Shown piece by piece: positions 8,106 through 19,972 of a stretch of DNA of 64,000 nt. Under the pieces are notes generated by a model. It worked only from the letters and a program-made list of their open reading frames with translations. It made no database searches and was not told where the DNA came from. A program made the translations under genes and the position numbers. Positions within the stretch are counted from its first letter, which is position 1; every line of letters starts with the position of its first letter. Location of the stretch: NCBI GenBank assembly GCA_028751875.1, contig CM054165.1, positions 26,839,525 to 26,903,524 of the forward strand, given 5' to 3'. The DNA comes from Rapana venosa. Lineage: Eukaryota; Mollusca; Gastropoda; Neogastropoda; Muricidae.

Positions 8106-8218
8106 GTAGACAGGAAAAGAAAGAATGGGTGGCGCTATTCTTGTGACAACGAGCTCTTCCCAGGAAGAGCAGCCCGAATTCCATGCAGAGATATCTGCTG
8201 TGACTTTAAGTGGTGTAG
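8106..8218 (+). mobile_element. SINE-1 3' fragment (unit 5)
   Basis: The ~110-bp fragment that follows 'b' subtype bodies, here separated from its partner by LINE-A. Confidence 0.78.
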
Positions 8219-8391
8219 GCCTGCAATACAATACAGTACAGTACAATATCATAAATACAAAAACAACACAATACAACAGATACTATGCAGTAAAACTCAA
8301 CAACACAAGACAGGACAATACACAACAACACTATACGATATGATACAACACAGTACAACACAACAAGACAAGACAAAACACTAGAACACAA

Positions 8392-8726
8392 TCTTGCGCA
8401 CATGTTAAAACCCGTCCCGTTTTTCGGAAGAGTAGGCCGTTGCGTACCAATGGGAACAGATGACAACATTTACAATACTGCATACACACGGGCACTGGAG
8501 GAAAAGAAATGCACATGAGTTGCTTAGTCCATTATCCTCAGAATAAAAGTTTAAAATAAATAACAAATTAATCAATAGGATATGATACAACACAGTACAA
8601 TACAATACAACACAGTACAATACAATACAATACAATACAGTACAATACAATACTTCTTTGTGGAACGCTCAGACAGCAACTATTATTGTCTGTTGTATGA
8701 GCGAAAATGCGTCACACTGCCGATTA
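8392..8726 (+). repeat. B module, unit 5
   Basis: SINE-2 3' part, pentamers at about 8585-8653, then the box (GCGAAAATGCGTCACACTGC). Confidence 0.73.
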
Positions 8727-8812
8727 ATACAACACAATACAGTACAATACAATACAAGTGGACTGGGTCTGCATGACATTGTTCTCTGTGAAGAGAAGCA
8801 CTTTCTCCAGAT

Positions 8813-8902
8813 CCCGTGATAGCTCAGTTGGTAGAGCGGAGGACTGTAGAGGGCAAGTGCAAAGCAATCCTTAGGTCGCTAGTTCGAATCCGGCTCGCGG
8901 GA
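8813..8902 (+). tRNA. tRNA-Tyr: tRNA-Tyr(GUA), locus 6, box B mutated
   Basis: T arm reads GCTAG, giving an A52-C62 mismatch and changing box B from GGTTCGAATCC to AGTTCGAATCC. Intron AGGGCAAGTGCAAAGCA. The rest is intact; T7 terminator. The duplicate at 25814 shares the mutation. Expression is probably reduced. Confidence 0.88.
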
Positions 8903-9150
8903 ATTTTTTTATTTTATTTTTGTGATTTTCAATTTATTTCTCTTTGCACTTTGTCAAATATTGATGTAAGACGTGTGTCATTGCCTACATTAAAACGTTG
9001 TGGATTTGAAAAAATATTTTTTCATTTAAAAAATAATTTATCTTTGCGCATAAGGTATTTACTTTGTCAGTTATTGATGTAAGCTAAGTGTCAATGCCTA
9101 CATTAAAACGTTGTTATGTTTTGGAATGTCATGTTAATATTCGCATGAAA

Positions 9151-9510
9151 GGGTTGGGTTGGGTTGGGTTGGAAGTGTGGGGTGGTCCCCGTTTGGGCCA
9201 GAAGTCCTCTTCCCCCCTCCTCCCGCATCCATTAGAGCATTAATGGTCTGGGTGCTAGTCTTTTGGAAGAGAAGATAAACCGAGGTCCCGCGTGTTACAC
9301 AAAAATTATTCAGCACACGTAAGAAAAAATACCTAGGGCAACAAGAGAGTTGTCCCTTGCAAAATTCTCTATAAAAAAAAGCCACTCTGATAAGGAATGA
9401 CATACAGTTGAAGACAGAAAATCGGTGGCGCTGCTCTTGTGACAATGCATTCTCCTAGGGAAAGCAGCCCGAATTTCATGCAAGGAAATCTGCAGTATCT
9501 TAGAATGGTG
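9151..9510 (+). mobile_element. SINE-1 body (unit 6)
   Basis: Headless 'b' subtype with three GGGTT repeats. Confidence 0.8.
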
Positions 9511-9568
9511 TACAATACAATGCAATACACTATAATACAATACAATACAACAAAATACAATACAATAT

Positions 9569-9682
9569 GTAGACAGGAAAAGAAAGAATGGGTGGCGCTA
9601 TTCTTGTGACAACGAGCTCTTCCCGGGGAGAGCAGCCCAAATTCCATGCAGAGAAATCTGCCGTGACTTAAAGTGGTGTAGG
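9569..9682 (+). mobile_element. SINE-1 3' fragment (unit 6)
   Basis: Begins TAGACAGGAAAAG and ends GACTTAAAGTGGTGTAGG. Confidence 0.78.
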
Positions 9683-9875
9683 CCTGCAATACAATACAGT
9701 ACAATACAATATCATAAATACAACACAACACAATACAACACAATACAAAACAATACGATACAGTACAGTACAACTCAACAACACAAGACAGGACAACACA
9801 TAACAACACAATACGATATGATACAATACAACACAGTACAACACAACAAGTCAAGACAACACACTTCAAGACAAT

Positions 9876-10072
9876 CTTGCGCACACCTTAAAATCCGTTC
9901 CGCTTTTCGGAAGAGTAGGCCATTGTGTGCTGGTGGGAACAGATGAAAAAATTTACAATACTGCATACACACAGACACTGGATGAAAAGAAAGCACATGA
10001 GTACTTAGTCCATTATCCTCGAAATAAAAGATTAGTCTGTTATATGGGCGAAAACGCGTTACGCTGCCGTTT
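9876..10072 (+). repeat. Shortened B module, unit 6
   Basis: The ATA-rich middle is deleted, so the SINE-2 part joins the box directly at GATTAGTCTGTTATATGGGC. The duplicate at 26877-27073 has the same deletion. Confidence 0.75.
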
Positions 10073-10171
10073 AATACAAAACAATACAGTACAATACAAA
10101 TTACAATACAATACAAGTGGTCAGGGTCAGCATATCATTGTTCTCTCTGAAGAGAAGCACTTTCTCCAGAT

Positions 10172-10261
10172 CCCGTGATAGCTCAGTTGGTAGAGCGGAG
10201 GACTGTAGAGGGCAAGTGCAAAGCTATCCTTAGGTCGCTGGTTCGAATCCGGCTCGCGGGA
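10172..10261 (+). tRNA. tRNA-Tyr: tRNA-Tyr(GUA), locus 7
   Basis: Intact; intron AGGGCAAGTGCAAAGCT. The first T5 comes about 10 bases after the gene (AATTAAAAATTTTTA). Identity with the 18-27 kb duplicate ends at this gene's 3' edge. Confidence 0.94.
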
Positions 10262-10505
10262 ATTAAAAATTTTTATTTTTAAAATTTTAAAAGTATTTAT
10301 CTTTGCACTTTGTCAAATATTGATGTAAGACATGTGTCATTGCCTACATTAAAACGTTGTGGATTTTAAAAATATTTTTTCATTTTTCAAAAATTATTTA
10401 TTTTTGGGCATAAGCTATTTACTTTGTCAGTTATTGATGTCAGCTAAGTGTCAATGCCTACATTGTTATGTTTTGGAATGTTATGTTGAAAATGCCATGA
10501 AAAGA

Positions 10506-10876
10506 TTGGGATGGGTTGGGTAGGGTTGGAAGTGCGCTGTGGTTTAATCACTGTTTGGGCCAGAATGTCCCCCCCTCCACCCCCATTCATTAGACCACGG
10601 GTGGTGGTCTGGGTGCTAGTCTTTCAGATGGAATGATAAACAAGTCCTGTGTGTTACAAAAATTTATTTAGCACACGTAAAAGAATGCACGGCTACAAGA
10701 GAGTATTCCCCGAAAAGTTTTGTAGAAAAAAGGCACTTTGACAGGGAAACAAGTACAGTTCAAGTCAGGAAAAGAAAAAAACTAATGGGTGGCGCTGCTC
10801 TTGTGGCGACGTGCTCTCCCCAGGGAGAGTAGCCCGAATTTCAGGCAGAGAAATCTGCCGTGACTTAAAGTGGTAT
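10506..10876 (+). mobile_element. SINE-1 body (unit 7)
   Basis: Headless copy with irregular GGGATGGGTTGGGTAGGGTT entry and the variant core GATGGAATGATAAACAAG, shared with unit 8. Confidence 0.8.
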
Positions 10877-11179
10877 ACAATATAATACAATACAATACAA
10901 AACAATACAATACAACACATTGCAACAAAACATATTACATCAATACACAACACAATACAACACAACACAATACAACACAATATCATAAAACACAATACAA
11001 TGCAATACAACACAGTACAATACAACACATGATACAATACAGTACAATACAACACAAGACAGTATAATACTACACACATACAAGACAAGACAGCACAATA
11101 CACTTACAATACAAGGACTGATAAGAGACTAGGGTCAGCATCACATTGTTCTCTCTGAAGAGAAGCACTTTCTCCAGAT

Positions 11180-11269
11180 CCCGTGATAGCTCAGTTGGTA
11201 GAGCGGAGGACTGTAGAGGGCAAGTGCAAAGCTATCCTTAGGTCGCTGGTTCGAATCCGGCTCGCGGGA
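11180..11269 (+). tRNA. tRNA-Tyr: tRNA-Tyr(GUA), locus 8
   Basis: Identical to locus 7 in intron (AGGGCAAGTGCAAAGCT) and in the immediate 3' flank; 1008 bp downstream of it. Confidence 0.94.
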
Positions 11270-11517
11270 ATTAAAAATTTTTATTTTTTAAATTAAAACA
11301 ATTATTTATGTTTCCACTTTGCCAAATATTGATGTAAGACATGTGTCATTGCCTACATTAAAACGTTGTGGATTTTTAAAATATTTTTTCATTTTTCACA
11401 AATTATTTATCTTTGCGCATAAGCTATTTACTTTGTCAGTTATTGATGTAAGCTAAGTGTCAATGCCTACATTAAAACATTATGTTTTGGAATGTTATGT
11501 TGAAAATGCCATGAAAA

Positions 11518-11890
11518 GATTGGGATGGGTTGGGTAGGGTTGGAAGTGTGCTGTGGTTTGATCCCCGTTTGGGCCAGAATGTCCCCCCCCCTCCACCCCC
11601 ATTCATTAGGCCATGGGTGGTGGTCTGGGTGCTAGTCTTTTAAATGAAATGATAAACAAGTCCTGCGTGTTACAAAAACTTATTTAGCACACGTAAAAGA
11701 ACGCACGGCTACAAGAGAGTTGTCCTGGAAAATTTTGTAGAAAAAAGCCACTCTGACAGGGAACCAAATACAGTTCAAGTCAGGAAAAGAAAAAAACTAA
11801 TGGGTGGCGCTGCTCTTGTGTCGATGCGTTCTTCCCGAGGAGAGCAGCCCGAATTTCAGGCAGATAAATCTGCCGTTACTTAAAGAGGTA
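11518..11890 (+). mobile_element. SINE-1 body (unit 8)
   Basis: Sister of the unit-7 copy (same irregular G block and core deletions). It ends TACTTAAAGAGGTATA. Confidence 0.8.
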
Positions 11891-12200
11891 TACAATAGAC
11901 ATCAATATAATACAAAACAATGCAATACAAGGCAATGCAACACAACACAATACATTACAACACAATACAACACAACATCATAAAACACTACACAATGCAA
12001 TAAAACAAAACATGGTACAATACAACACAACACATGATACAATACAGTACAACACAACACAATACAACACAACACAGTACAAGACAGTACAATACAACAC
12101 ACACATACAATACAACACAATACACTACAATACAAGGACTGATAAGAGACTGGGGTCAGCATGACATTGTTCTCTCTGAAGAGAAGCACTTTCTCCAGAT

Positions 12201-12290
12201 CCAGAGATAGCTCGGTTGGTAGAGCGGAGGACTGTAGAGGACAAGTGGAAAGCAATCCTTAGGTCGCTGGTTCGAATCTGGCTCGCGGGA
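12201..12290 (+). pseudogene. tRNA-Tyr: tRNA-Tyr(GUA)-like, locus 9, probably inactive
   Basis: The acceptor 5' strand is CCAGAGA, which mispairs at positions 3 and 5. The D loop has G in place of the conserved A14 (CTCGGTTGG). T62 makes a G-T pair in the T stem. Intron AGGACAAGTGGAAAGCA. The tertiary and stem defects make a functional tRNA unlikely, though full length is kept. Confidence 0.75.
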
Positions 12291-12539
12291 ATTGTTTATA
12301 TTTTATTTTTTTAATTTTAAAAATTATTGATCTTTGCACGTCAAATATTGATGAAAGACATGTGTCATTGCCTACATTAAAACGTGGATTTTGAAAATAT
12401 TTTTTGATTTTAAAAATTATTTATCTTTGTGCATAGGCTATTTATTTACTTTTTCAGTTATTCATTTTAAGCTAAGTGTCAATGCCTACATTAAAACGTT
12501 GTTATGTTTTGGAAAATTATCTTGATAAAATCATAAAAA

Positions 12540-12909
12540 GGTTGGGTTGGGTTGGGTCGGAAGTGTGCAGTGGTTTGATCCCTGTTTGAGCCAGAATATC
12601 CCCCCTCCCCTCCCACCCATTAGGTCACGGCAGGTGGTCTGGGTGCTAGTCTTTCGGATGAGATGATAAACCAAAGTCCTGTGTGTTACACAAAATTATT
12701 TAGTGCAGGTAAAAGAACGCACAGCTCAAAGAGAGTCGTCCCCGCAAAATTTTGTAGAAAAAAGCCACTCTGACAGGGAAACAAGTACAGTTCAAGTCAG
12801 GAAAAGAAAAAAAACTAATGGGTGGCGTTGCTCTTGTGGCAACATGCTCTTCCCGGGGAGAGCAGCCCGAATTTCAGGCAGAGAAATCTGCCGTGACTTA
12901 AAGAGATAT
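12540..12909 (+). mobile_element. SINE-1 body (unit 9)
   Basis: Headless copy with (GGGTT)2 entry and a C-rich stretch at about 12601-12618. It ends GACTTAAAGAGATATA. Confidence 0.8.
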
Positions 12910-13217
12910 ACAATACACATCAATATAATACAAAACAATACAATACAAAGCAATGCAACACAACACAATACATCACAACACAACAGAATACAGCACAATA
13001 TAATAAAACACAACACAATGCAATAAAACAAAACACGGTACAATACAACACAACACATGATACAATACAGTACAACACAATACAACACAACACAGTACAA
13101 GACAGTACAATACAACACACATACAAGACAACACAATGCACTACAATACAAGGACTGATAAGAGACTGGGGTCAGTATTATCATTGTTCTCTCTGAAGAG
13201 AAGCACTTTCTCCAGAT

Positions 13218-13307
13218 CCCGTGATAGCTCAGTTGGTAGAGCGGAGGACTGTAGAGGGCAAGTGTAAAGCAATCCTTAGGTCGCTGGTTCGAATCCGGCT
13301 CGCGGGA
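13218..13307 (+). tRNA. tRNA-Tyr: tRNA-Tyr(GUA), locus 10
   Basis: Intact; unique intron AGGGCAAGTGTAAAGCA; followed by a run of about 16 T. Confidence 0.94.
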
Positions 13308-13553
13308 ATTTTTTTTTTTTTTTTAAATTCTGAAAATTATTTATCTTTGCACTATGTCATTTATTGATGTAAGACATGTGTCAATGCCTACATTAAAACG
13401 TTGGGATCAAAAAAATATTTTTTTATTTTTCCAAAATTATTCATCTTTGCGCATAGGCTATTTACTTTGTGAGTTTATGACGTCAGCTAAGTGTCAATGC
13501 CTACATTAAAACGTTGTTATGTTTTGGAATGTTATGTTGATAATGGCATGAAA

Positions 13554-13918
13554 GGGTTGGGTTGGGTCGGAAGTGTGCGGTGGTTTGATCCCTGTTTGAA
13601 CCAGAATATCACCCCCCACCCACACCCATTAGACCACGATAGGTGTTCTGGGTGCTAGTCTTTCGGATTAGACAATAAACTGAAGTCCTCCTGTGTTACA
13701 CAAAATTATTTAGCGCACGTAAAAGAACGCACGGCTACAAGAGAGTCGTCCCTGCACAATTTCATAGAAAAAAGCCACTCCAACAGGATAATAAGTACAG
13801 TTCAAGTCAGGAAAAGAAAAAACTAATGTGTGGCGCTGCTCTTGTGGCGACGCCCTCTCCCCTGGGAGAGCAGCCCGAATTTCAGGCAGAGAAATCTGCC
13901 GTGACTTAAAGAGGTATA
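13554..13918 (+). mobile_element. SINE-1 body (unit 10)
   Basis: Almost identical to the bodies at 14647-15014 and 29825-30190, including GACCACGATAGGTGTTCTGG and GTCCTCCTGTGTTACAC. Confidence 0.82.
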
Positions 13919-14011
13919 CAATACACATCAATATAATACAAAACAAAACAATACAACGCAATGCAACACAACACAATACATAACAACACAACAGAATACA
14001 ACACAATATAA

Positions 14012-14088
14012 TAAAACACGACACACTGTTCACTGTTCACATAAGCTTTTCGCATAAGCTAAGGAACGTAACGTAAAACACGACACAA
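14012..14088 (+). repeat. ~62-bp insertion flanked by direct repeats, unit 10
   Basis: Non-satellite DNA inside the pentamer tract, with CACTGTTCACTGTTCA and two copies of CGCATAAGCT/CATAAGCT. TAAAACACGACACA (with small variation) occurs on both sides, like a target duplication or slippage scar. Also present at 15111-15187 and 30287-30363. Confidence 0.6.
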
Positions 14089-14309
14089 TGCAATAAAAAC
14101 AACATGGTACAATACAACACAACACATGATACAACACAATACAACACAACACATGATCCATACAGTACAACACAATACAACACAACACAGTACAAGACAG
14201 TACAATACAACACACATACAATACAACACAATACACTACAATACAAGGCCTGACAGGTGGATATGGTCAGCATGACATTGTTCTCTGTGAAGGAAGCACT
14301 TTCTCCAGA

Positions 14310-14398
14310 TCCGTGATAGCTCAGTTGGTAGAGCGAGGACTGTAGAGGACAAGTGGAAAGCAATCCTTAGGTCGCTGGTTCGAATCCGGCTCGCGGGA
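14310..14398 (+). pseudogene. tRNA-Tyr: tRNA-Tyr, locus 11, two single-base deletions
   Basis: One C is missing from the acceptor (TCCGTGA) and one G before the anticodon stem (GAGCGAGGA). The 5' flank also lacks two bases. The next copy, 1.1 kb on, is the same unit without these losses. They may be true decay or consensus error. Confidence 0.75.
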
Positions 14399-14646
14399 AT
14401 TTTTTTTATTTTATTATTTTTATTTTTAAAAAATATTTATCTTTGCACTTTGTCAAATATTGCTGTAAGACATGTGCCATTGCCTACATTGAAACGTTGT
14501 GGATTTTAAAAATATTTTTTCATTAAAAAAAAAAATTCTCTTTGGGCATAGGCTATTTACTTTGTCAGTTATTGATGTCAGCTAAGTGTCAATGCCTACA
14601 TGAAAACGTTATGTTTTGGAATGTTATGTTGATATTGGCATGAAAA

Positions 14647-15014
14647 GGTTGGGTTGGGTTGGGTCAGAAGTGTGCGGTGGTTTGATCCCTGTTTGAACCA
14701 GAATATCACCCCCCACCCACACCCATTAGACCACGATAGGTGTTCTGGGTGCTAGTCTTTCGGATTAGACAATAAACTGAAGTCCTCCTGTGTTACACAA
14801 AATTATTTAGCGCACGTAAAAGAACGCACGGCTACAAGAGAGTCGTCCCTGCACAATTTCATAGAAAAAAGCCACTCCAACAGGATAATAAGTACAGTTC
14901 AAGTCAGGAAAAGAAAAAACTAATGTGTGGCGCTGCTCTTGTGGCGACGCCCTCTCCCCTGGGAGAGCAGCCCGAATTTCAGGCAGAGAAATCTGCCGTG
15001 ACTTAAAGAGGTAT
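14647..15014 (+). mobile_element. SINE-1 body (unit 11)
   Basis: Near-perfect duplicate of the unit-10 body; the two units form a local tandem duplication. Confidence 0.82.
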
Positions 15015-15110
15015 ACAATACACATCAATATAATACAAAACAAAACAATACAACGCAATGCAACACAACACAATACATAACAACACAACAGAATACAACA
15101 CAATATAATA

Positions 15111-15187
15111 AAACACGACACACTGTTCACTGTTCACATAAGCTTTTCGCATAAGCTAAGGAACGTAACGTAAAACACGACACAATG
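15111..15187 (+). repeat. ~62-bp insertion, unit 11 copy
   Basis: Same inserted segment and flanking TAAAACACGACACA repeats as at 14012. Confidence 0.6.
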
Positions 15188-15410
15188 CAATAAAACACAA
15201 CATGGTACAATACAACACAACACATGATACAACACAATACAACACAACACATGATCCAATACAGTACAACACAATACAACACAACACAGTACAAGACAGT
15301 ACAATACAACACACATACAATACAACACAATACACTACAATACAAGGCCTGACAGGTGGATATGGTCAGCATGACATTGTTCTCTGTGAAGAGAAGCACT
15401 TTCTCCAGAT

Positions 15411-15500
15411 CCCGTGATAGCTCAGTTGGTAGAGCGGAGGACTGTAGAGGACAAGTGGAAAGCAATCCTTAGGTCGCTGGTTCGAATCCGGCTCGCGGGA
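15411..15500 (+). tRNA. tRNA-Tyr: tRNA-Tyr(GUA), locus 12
   Basis: Intact; intron AGGACAAGTGGAAAGCA, shared with loci 9 and 11; T5 after AAG. Confidence 0.94.
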
Positions 15501-15753
15501 AGTTTTTATATTTTATTATTTTTATTAAAAAAAATTATTTATCTTTGCACTTTGTCAAATATTGCTGTAAGACATGTGCCATTGCCTACATTAAAACGTT
15601 GTGGATTTTAAAAATATTTTTTTCTTAAAAAAAAAAATTTCTCTTTGGGCATAGGCTATTTACTTTGTCAGTTATTTATGTCAGCTAAGTGTCAATGCCT
15701 ACATGAAAACGTTGTTATGTTTTGGAATGTTATGTTGATAATACCATGAAAAC

Positions 15754-16104
15754 GTTGGTTTGGTTTGGGTTGGGTCAGAAGTGTGCAGTGGTTTGAACCC
15801 TGTTTGGACCCGAAACTTTTCTACCATCCATTAGGCCATGAGTGGTGGTCTGGGTGCTAGTCTTTTGGATGAGGAGATCCCGTGTTACCCAAAATTATTT
15901 AGCTCACGTAAAAAAACCCACGGCTACAAGAGAGTTGTCCCTGGCAAAATTTTGTGGGAAAAAGCCACTCTGATAGCAAATCAAAATGATTTAGACAGGA
16001 AAAGAAAAAAAATGGGTGGCGCTACTCGTGTGGTGACGTGTTCTCCCCAGGGAGAGCAGCCCGAATTTCACACAGAGAAATCTGCCGTGACTTAAAGTAG
16101 TATA
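15754..16104 (+). mobile_element. SINE-1 body (unit 12), core-deleted subtype
   Basis: The core is shortened to GGATGAGGAGATCCCGTG, removing about 12 bp (also in units 23, 29, 35 and 36). It ends GACTTAAAGTAGTATAG. Confidence 0.8.
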
Positions 16105-16280
16105 GTCCTACAATACAATACAGTACAATACAATATAATAAATACAACACAATACAAAACAATATGATACAATACAGTACAATACAACTCTATAACACAA
16201 GACAGGACAACGCACAACAACACAGTAGGATATGATACAGTACAACAAAGTACAACACAAGACAAAACACTACAACACAA

Positions 16281-16576
16281 TCTTGCACACATGTTAAAAC
16301 CCGTCCTGCTTTTCAGAAGAGTAGGCCATTGTGTGCCAGTGGGAACGGATGACAAAATTTACAATACTGCATACACACCGGCACTGGATGAAAAGAAAGC
16401 ACATGAGTGCTTAGTCCAGTATCCTCAAAATAATAGATTAAAATAGATTTTTAAAAAATTAAACAAAACAATATGATATGATACAACACTGTACAATACA
16501 ATACTACTTCTTTGTGGAAAACTAAGACAGCAACTATTGTTTGATATATGAGCAAAAATGCGTCACGCTGCCGTTT
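16281..16576 (+). repeat. B module, unit 12
   Basis: SINE-2 3' part, ATA-rich stretch and box (GCAAAAATGCGTCACGCTGC). Confidence 0.73.
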
Positions 16577-16673
16577 AATACAACACAATACAGTACAATA
16601 TAATACAATACAGTACAAGTGGACTGGGTCAGCATGACATTGTTCTCTCTGAAGAGAAGCACTTTCTCCAGAT

Positions 16674-16763
16674 CCCGTGATAGCTCAGTTGGTAGAGCGG
16701 AGGACTGTAGAGGGCAAGTGGAAAGCAATCCTCAGGTCGCTGGTTCGAATCCGGCTCGCGGGA
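16674..16763 (+). tRNA. tRNA-Tyr: tRNA-Tyr(GUA), locus 13
   Basis: Anticodon stem 3' strand TCCTC turns a G-T pair into G27-C43. Intron AGGGCAAGTGGAAAGCA; T5 terminator. Confidence 0.94.
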
Positions 16764-17052
16764 AGTTTTTATTTATTAATTTCGTTTAATTAAAAAAATT
16801 ATTTATCTTTGCACTTTGCCAAATAATGATGTCAGACATGTCATTGCCTACATTAAAACGTTGTGGATTTAAAAAATATTTTTTCATTAAAAAAAAATAT
16901 TTTTCTTTGCATGTAGGCTATTCACTTTGTCAGTTATTCCATTATTCTCGATATAAAAGAATAAATAAATAAAGTTATGGATGTAAGCGAAGTGTCAATG
17001 CCTACATTACAACGTTATGTTTTGGAATGTTATGTTGATAATACCATGAAAA

Positions 17053-17408
17053 GGTTGGGTTGGGTTGGGTCAGAAGCATGCGGTTGTTCAATCGCCATTT
17101 GGGCCAGAATTCCACCCACACCCTCATCCATTAGTCCACGGTAGGTGGTCTGGGTGCTAGTCTTTCAGATGAAACGATAAACCGAGTTCCTGTGTGTTAC
17201 AGAAAATGATTTAGCGCACGTAAAAAAACCCACGGCTACAAGAGAGTTGTCCCTTGCAAAATTCTCTAGAAAAAAGTTACTCTGATACAGAATGAAATAC
17301 AGTTGAAGACAAAAAATGGGTGGCGCTGCTCTTGTGGCAACACATTCTCCTGGGGGGAAACAGCCCCGATTTCACACAGGGAAATCTGCCGTATCTTAGA
17401 ATGGTGTA
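17053..17408 (+). mobile_element. SINE-1 body (unit 13)
   Basis: 'b' subtype. The head junction reads GTCAGAAGCATGCGG. Its closest relative is the last body at 59202. Confidence 0.8.
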
Positions 17409-17480
17409 CAATACAATGCAATACAATACAACAAAATACAATACAATATAACGCAACACATTAGAATACAATACAATATG

Positions 17481-17580
17481 TAGACAGGAAAAGAAAGAAT
17501 GGGTGGCGCTATTCTTGTGGTGACGCGTTCTCCCCGGGAGAGCAACCCGAATTTCAAGACGTGACTTTAAGTGGTATAGG
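17481..17580 (+). mobile_element. SINE-1 3' fragment (unit 13)
   Basis: Truncated piece with a deletion near AATTTCAAGACGTGAC. Confidence 0.72.
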
Positions 17581-17699
17581 CCTACAAAAAAATACAGTAC
17601 AATACAATATAATAAACACAACACATACAAAACGATATGGTACAATGCAGTACAATACAACTCAACAACACAAGACAAGACAACCCACTACAACACAAT

Positions 17700-17976
17700 C
17701 TTGCGCACATGTTAAAACCCGTCCCGCTTTTCGGGAAGAGTAGAACATTGTGTACTGATGTGAACAGGTGACCAAATTTACAATACTGCATACACACAGG
17801 GACTGGATGAAAAAAACCACTTCCATTATCCTCGATATAAAAGATTAAAATAAATAAAAAATTAAACACTAAGATATGATACAACACAGTACAATACAAT
17901 ACAATACTTCTTCATAGAAAGCTAAGACAGCAACTATTGTTTGTTATATGAGCGAAAATGCGTTACGCTGCAATTT
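17700..17976 (+). repeat. B module, unit 13
   Basis: SINE-2 part and box; the box ends in CTGCAATTT. Confidence 0.72.
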
Positions 17977-18090
17977 AATACAACACAACACAATACAATA
18001 CAATACAATACAGTACAAATTACAATACAAGACAAGTGGACAAGGTTAGCATGACATTGTTCTCTGTGAAGAGAAGCACTTTCTCCAGAT

Positions 18091-18180
18091 CCCGTGATAG
18101 CTCAGTTGGTAGAGCGGAGGACTGTAGAGGGCAAGTGGAAAGCTATCCTTAGGTCGCTGGTTCGAATCCGGCTCGCGGGA
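18091..18180 (+). tRNA. tRNA-Tyr: tRNA-Tyr(GUA), locus 14
   Basis: Intact; intron AGGGCAAGTGGAAAGCT; counterpart of locus 1 in the duplication, but with a different upstream satellite. Confidence 0.94.
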
Positions 18181-18433
18181 ATTTTTTTATTTTTATTTTT
18201 TTAATTAAAAAATTTATTTATGTTTGCACTTTATCAAATATTGATGTAAGACATGTGTCATTGCCTACATTAAAACGTTGCAGATTTTAGAAATAGTTTT
18301 TCATTTTAAAAATTGTTTATCTTTGTGCATAGGCTATTTATTTACTTTGTCAGTTATTGGTGTAAGCTAAGTGTCAATGCCTACGTTAAAACTTAGTTAT
18401 GTATTGGAATGTTATTTTGATATTGGCATGAAA

Positions 18434-18794
18434 GGGTTGGGTTGGAAGTGTGCAGTGGTTTGATCCCCGTTTGAGCCAGAATATACCCCCCCCCCCCCCC
18501 ACCCATTAGATTACGGTAGGTGGTCTGGGTGCTAGTCTTTCGGATGAGACTATAAACCGAAGTCCTGTGTGTTACACAAAATTATTTCGCCCACGTAAAA
18601 GAACGCAAGGCTACAAGAGAGTCTTCCCAGCAAAATTTTGTAGAGAAAAAGCCACTCTGACAGGGAACAAATACAGTTCAAGTCAGGAAAAGAAAAAAAG
18701 TAATGGGTGGCGCAGCTCTTGTGGCGACGCGCTCTCCCCAGGGAGACCAGCCCGAATTTCGTGCAGAGAAATCTGCCGTGACTTAAAGAGGTAT
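18434..18794 (+). mobile_element. SINE-1 body (unit 14)
   Basis: Counterpart of 919-1280, with a C run at about 18487-18500. Confidence 0.82.
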
Positions 18795-19096
18795 ACAATA
18801 CACATCAATATAATACAAAACAATACGATACAAGGCAATGAAACACAACACATTACAACACAACAGATTTACAACACGATATCATAACACACAACACAAT
18901 GCAATAAAACACAACACGGTACAATACAACGCAACACATGATACAATACAGTACAACACAGTACAACACAACACAGTACAAGACAGTACAATACAACACA
19001 CATACAATACAACACAATACACTACAATACAACGACTGATAAGAGACTGGGTCAGCATGACATTGTTCTCTGTGAAGAGAAGCACTTTCTCCAGAT

Positions 19097-19186
19097 CCCG
19101 TGATAGCTCAGTTGGTAGAGCGGAGGACTGTAGAGGGCAAGTGGAAAGCTATCCTTAGGTCGCTGGTTCGAATCCGGCTCGTTGGA
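19097..19186 (+). tRNA. tRNA-Tyr: tRNA-Tyr(GUA), locus 15, weak acceptor and no nearby terminator
   Basis: The acceptor 3' strand TCGTTGG mispairs at C3-T70 and makes G4-T69. The T run found after its counterpart (locus 2) is replaced by a run of about 14 A, so no T4 occurs within about 90 bp downstream. Intron AGGGCAAGTGGAAAGCT. Confidence 0.85.
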
Positions 19187-19461
19187 ATTAATTTAAAAAA
19201 AAAAAAAATTATTTGTCTTTGCACTTTGCCAAATATTGATGTAAGACATGTGTCATTGCCTACATTAAAACGTTGTGGATTTTAAACATATTTTTTCATT
19301 AAAAAAATTATTTATCTTTGGGCATAAGCTATTTACTTTGTTAGTTATTGATGTAAGCTAAGTGTCAATGCCTACATTAAAACGTTATGTTTTGGAATGT
19401 TATGTTGATATTGGCATTAAAACGTTATGTTTTGGAATGTTATGTTGATATTGGCATGAAA

Positions 19462-19814
19462 GGGTTGGGTTGGGTCGCAAATGTGTGCAGTTGTTTGATC
19501 CCCGTTTGGGCCAGAATATCCCCCCCCTCCCCCCACTCATCCATTAGACCATGAGTGGTCTGGGTGCTAGTTTTTCGGAAGAGACTATAAACCAAGGTCC
19601 TGTGTATTACACAAAATTATTTAGCGCTCGTAAAAGAACCCACTGCAACAAGAGTTGTCCTTTGCAAAATTCTCTAGAAAAAAGCCACTCTGATAAGGAA
19701 TGAAGTACAGTTGCAGACAGAAAAAGGGTGGCGCTGCTCTTGTGGCGACGCATTCTCCCAGGGAAAGCAGCCCGAATTTCATGCAGGGAAATCTGCCGTG
19801 TCTTAGAATGGTGT
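19462..19814 (+). mobile_element. SINE-1 body (unit 15)
   Basis: Counterpart of 2289-2640, still nearly identical. The preceding spacer carries the same small duplication of GTTATGTTTTGGAATGTTAT. Confidence 0.82.
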
Positions 19815-19866
19815 GCAATAAAATGCAATACAATATAATACAATACAACAAAATACAATACAATAT

Positions 19867-19972
19867 GTAGACAGGAAAAGAAAGAATGGGTGGTGCTATT
19901 CTTGTGGTGACAAGCTCTCCCCAGGAGCACCCGATTCACGCAGAGAAATCTGCCGTGATTAAAGTGTATAGG
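19867..19972 (+). mobile_element. SINE-1 3' fragment (unit 15), start of degraded stretch
   Basis: Clean up to about 19920, then loses scattered single bases relative to 2696-2807. Confidence 0.7.
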
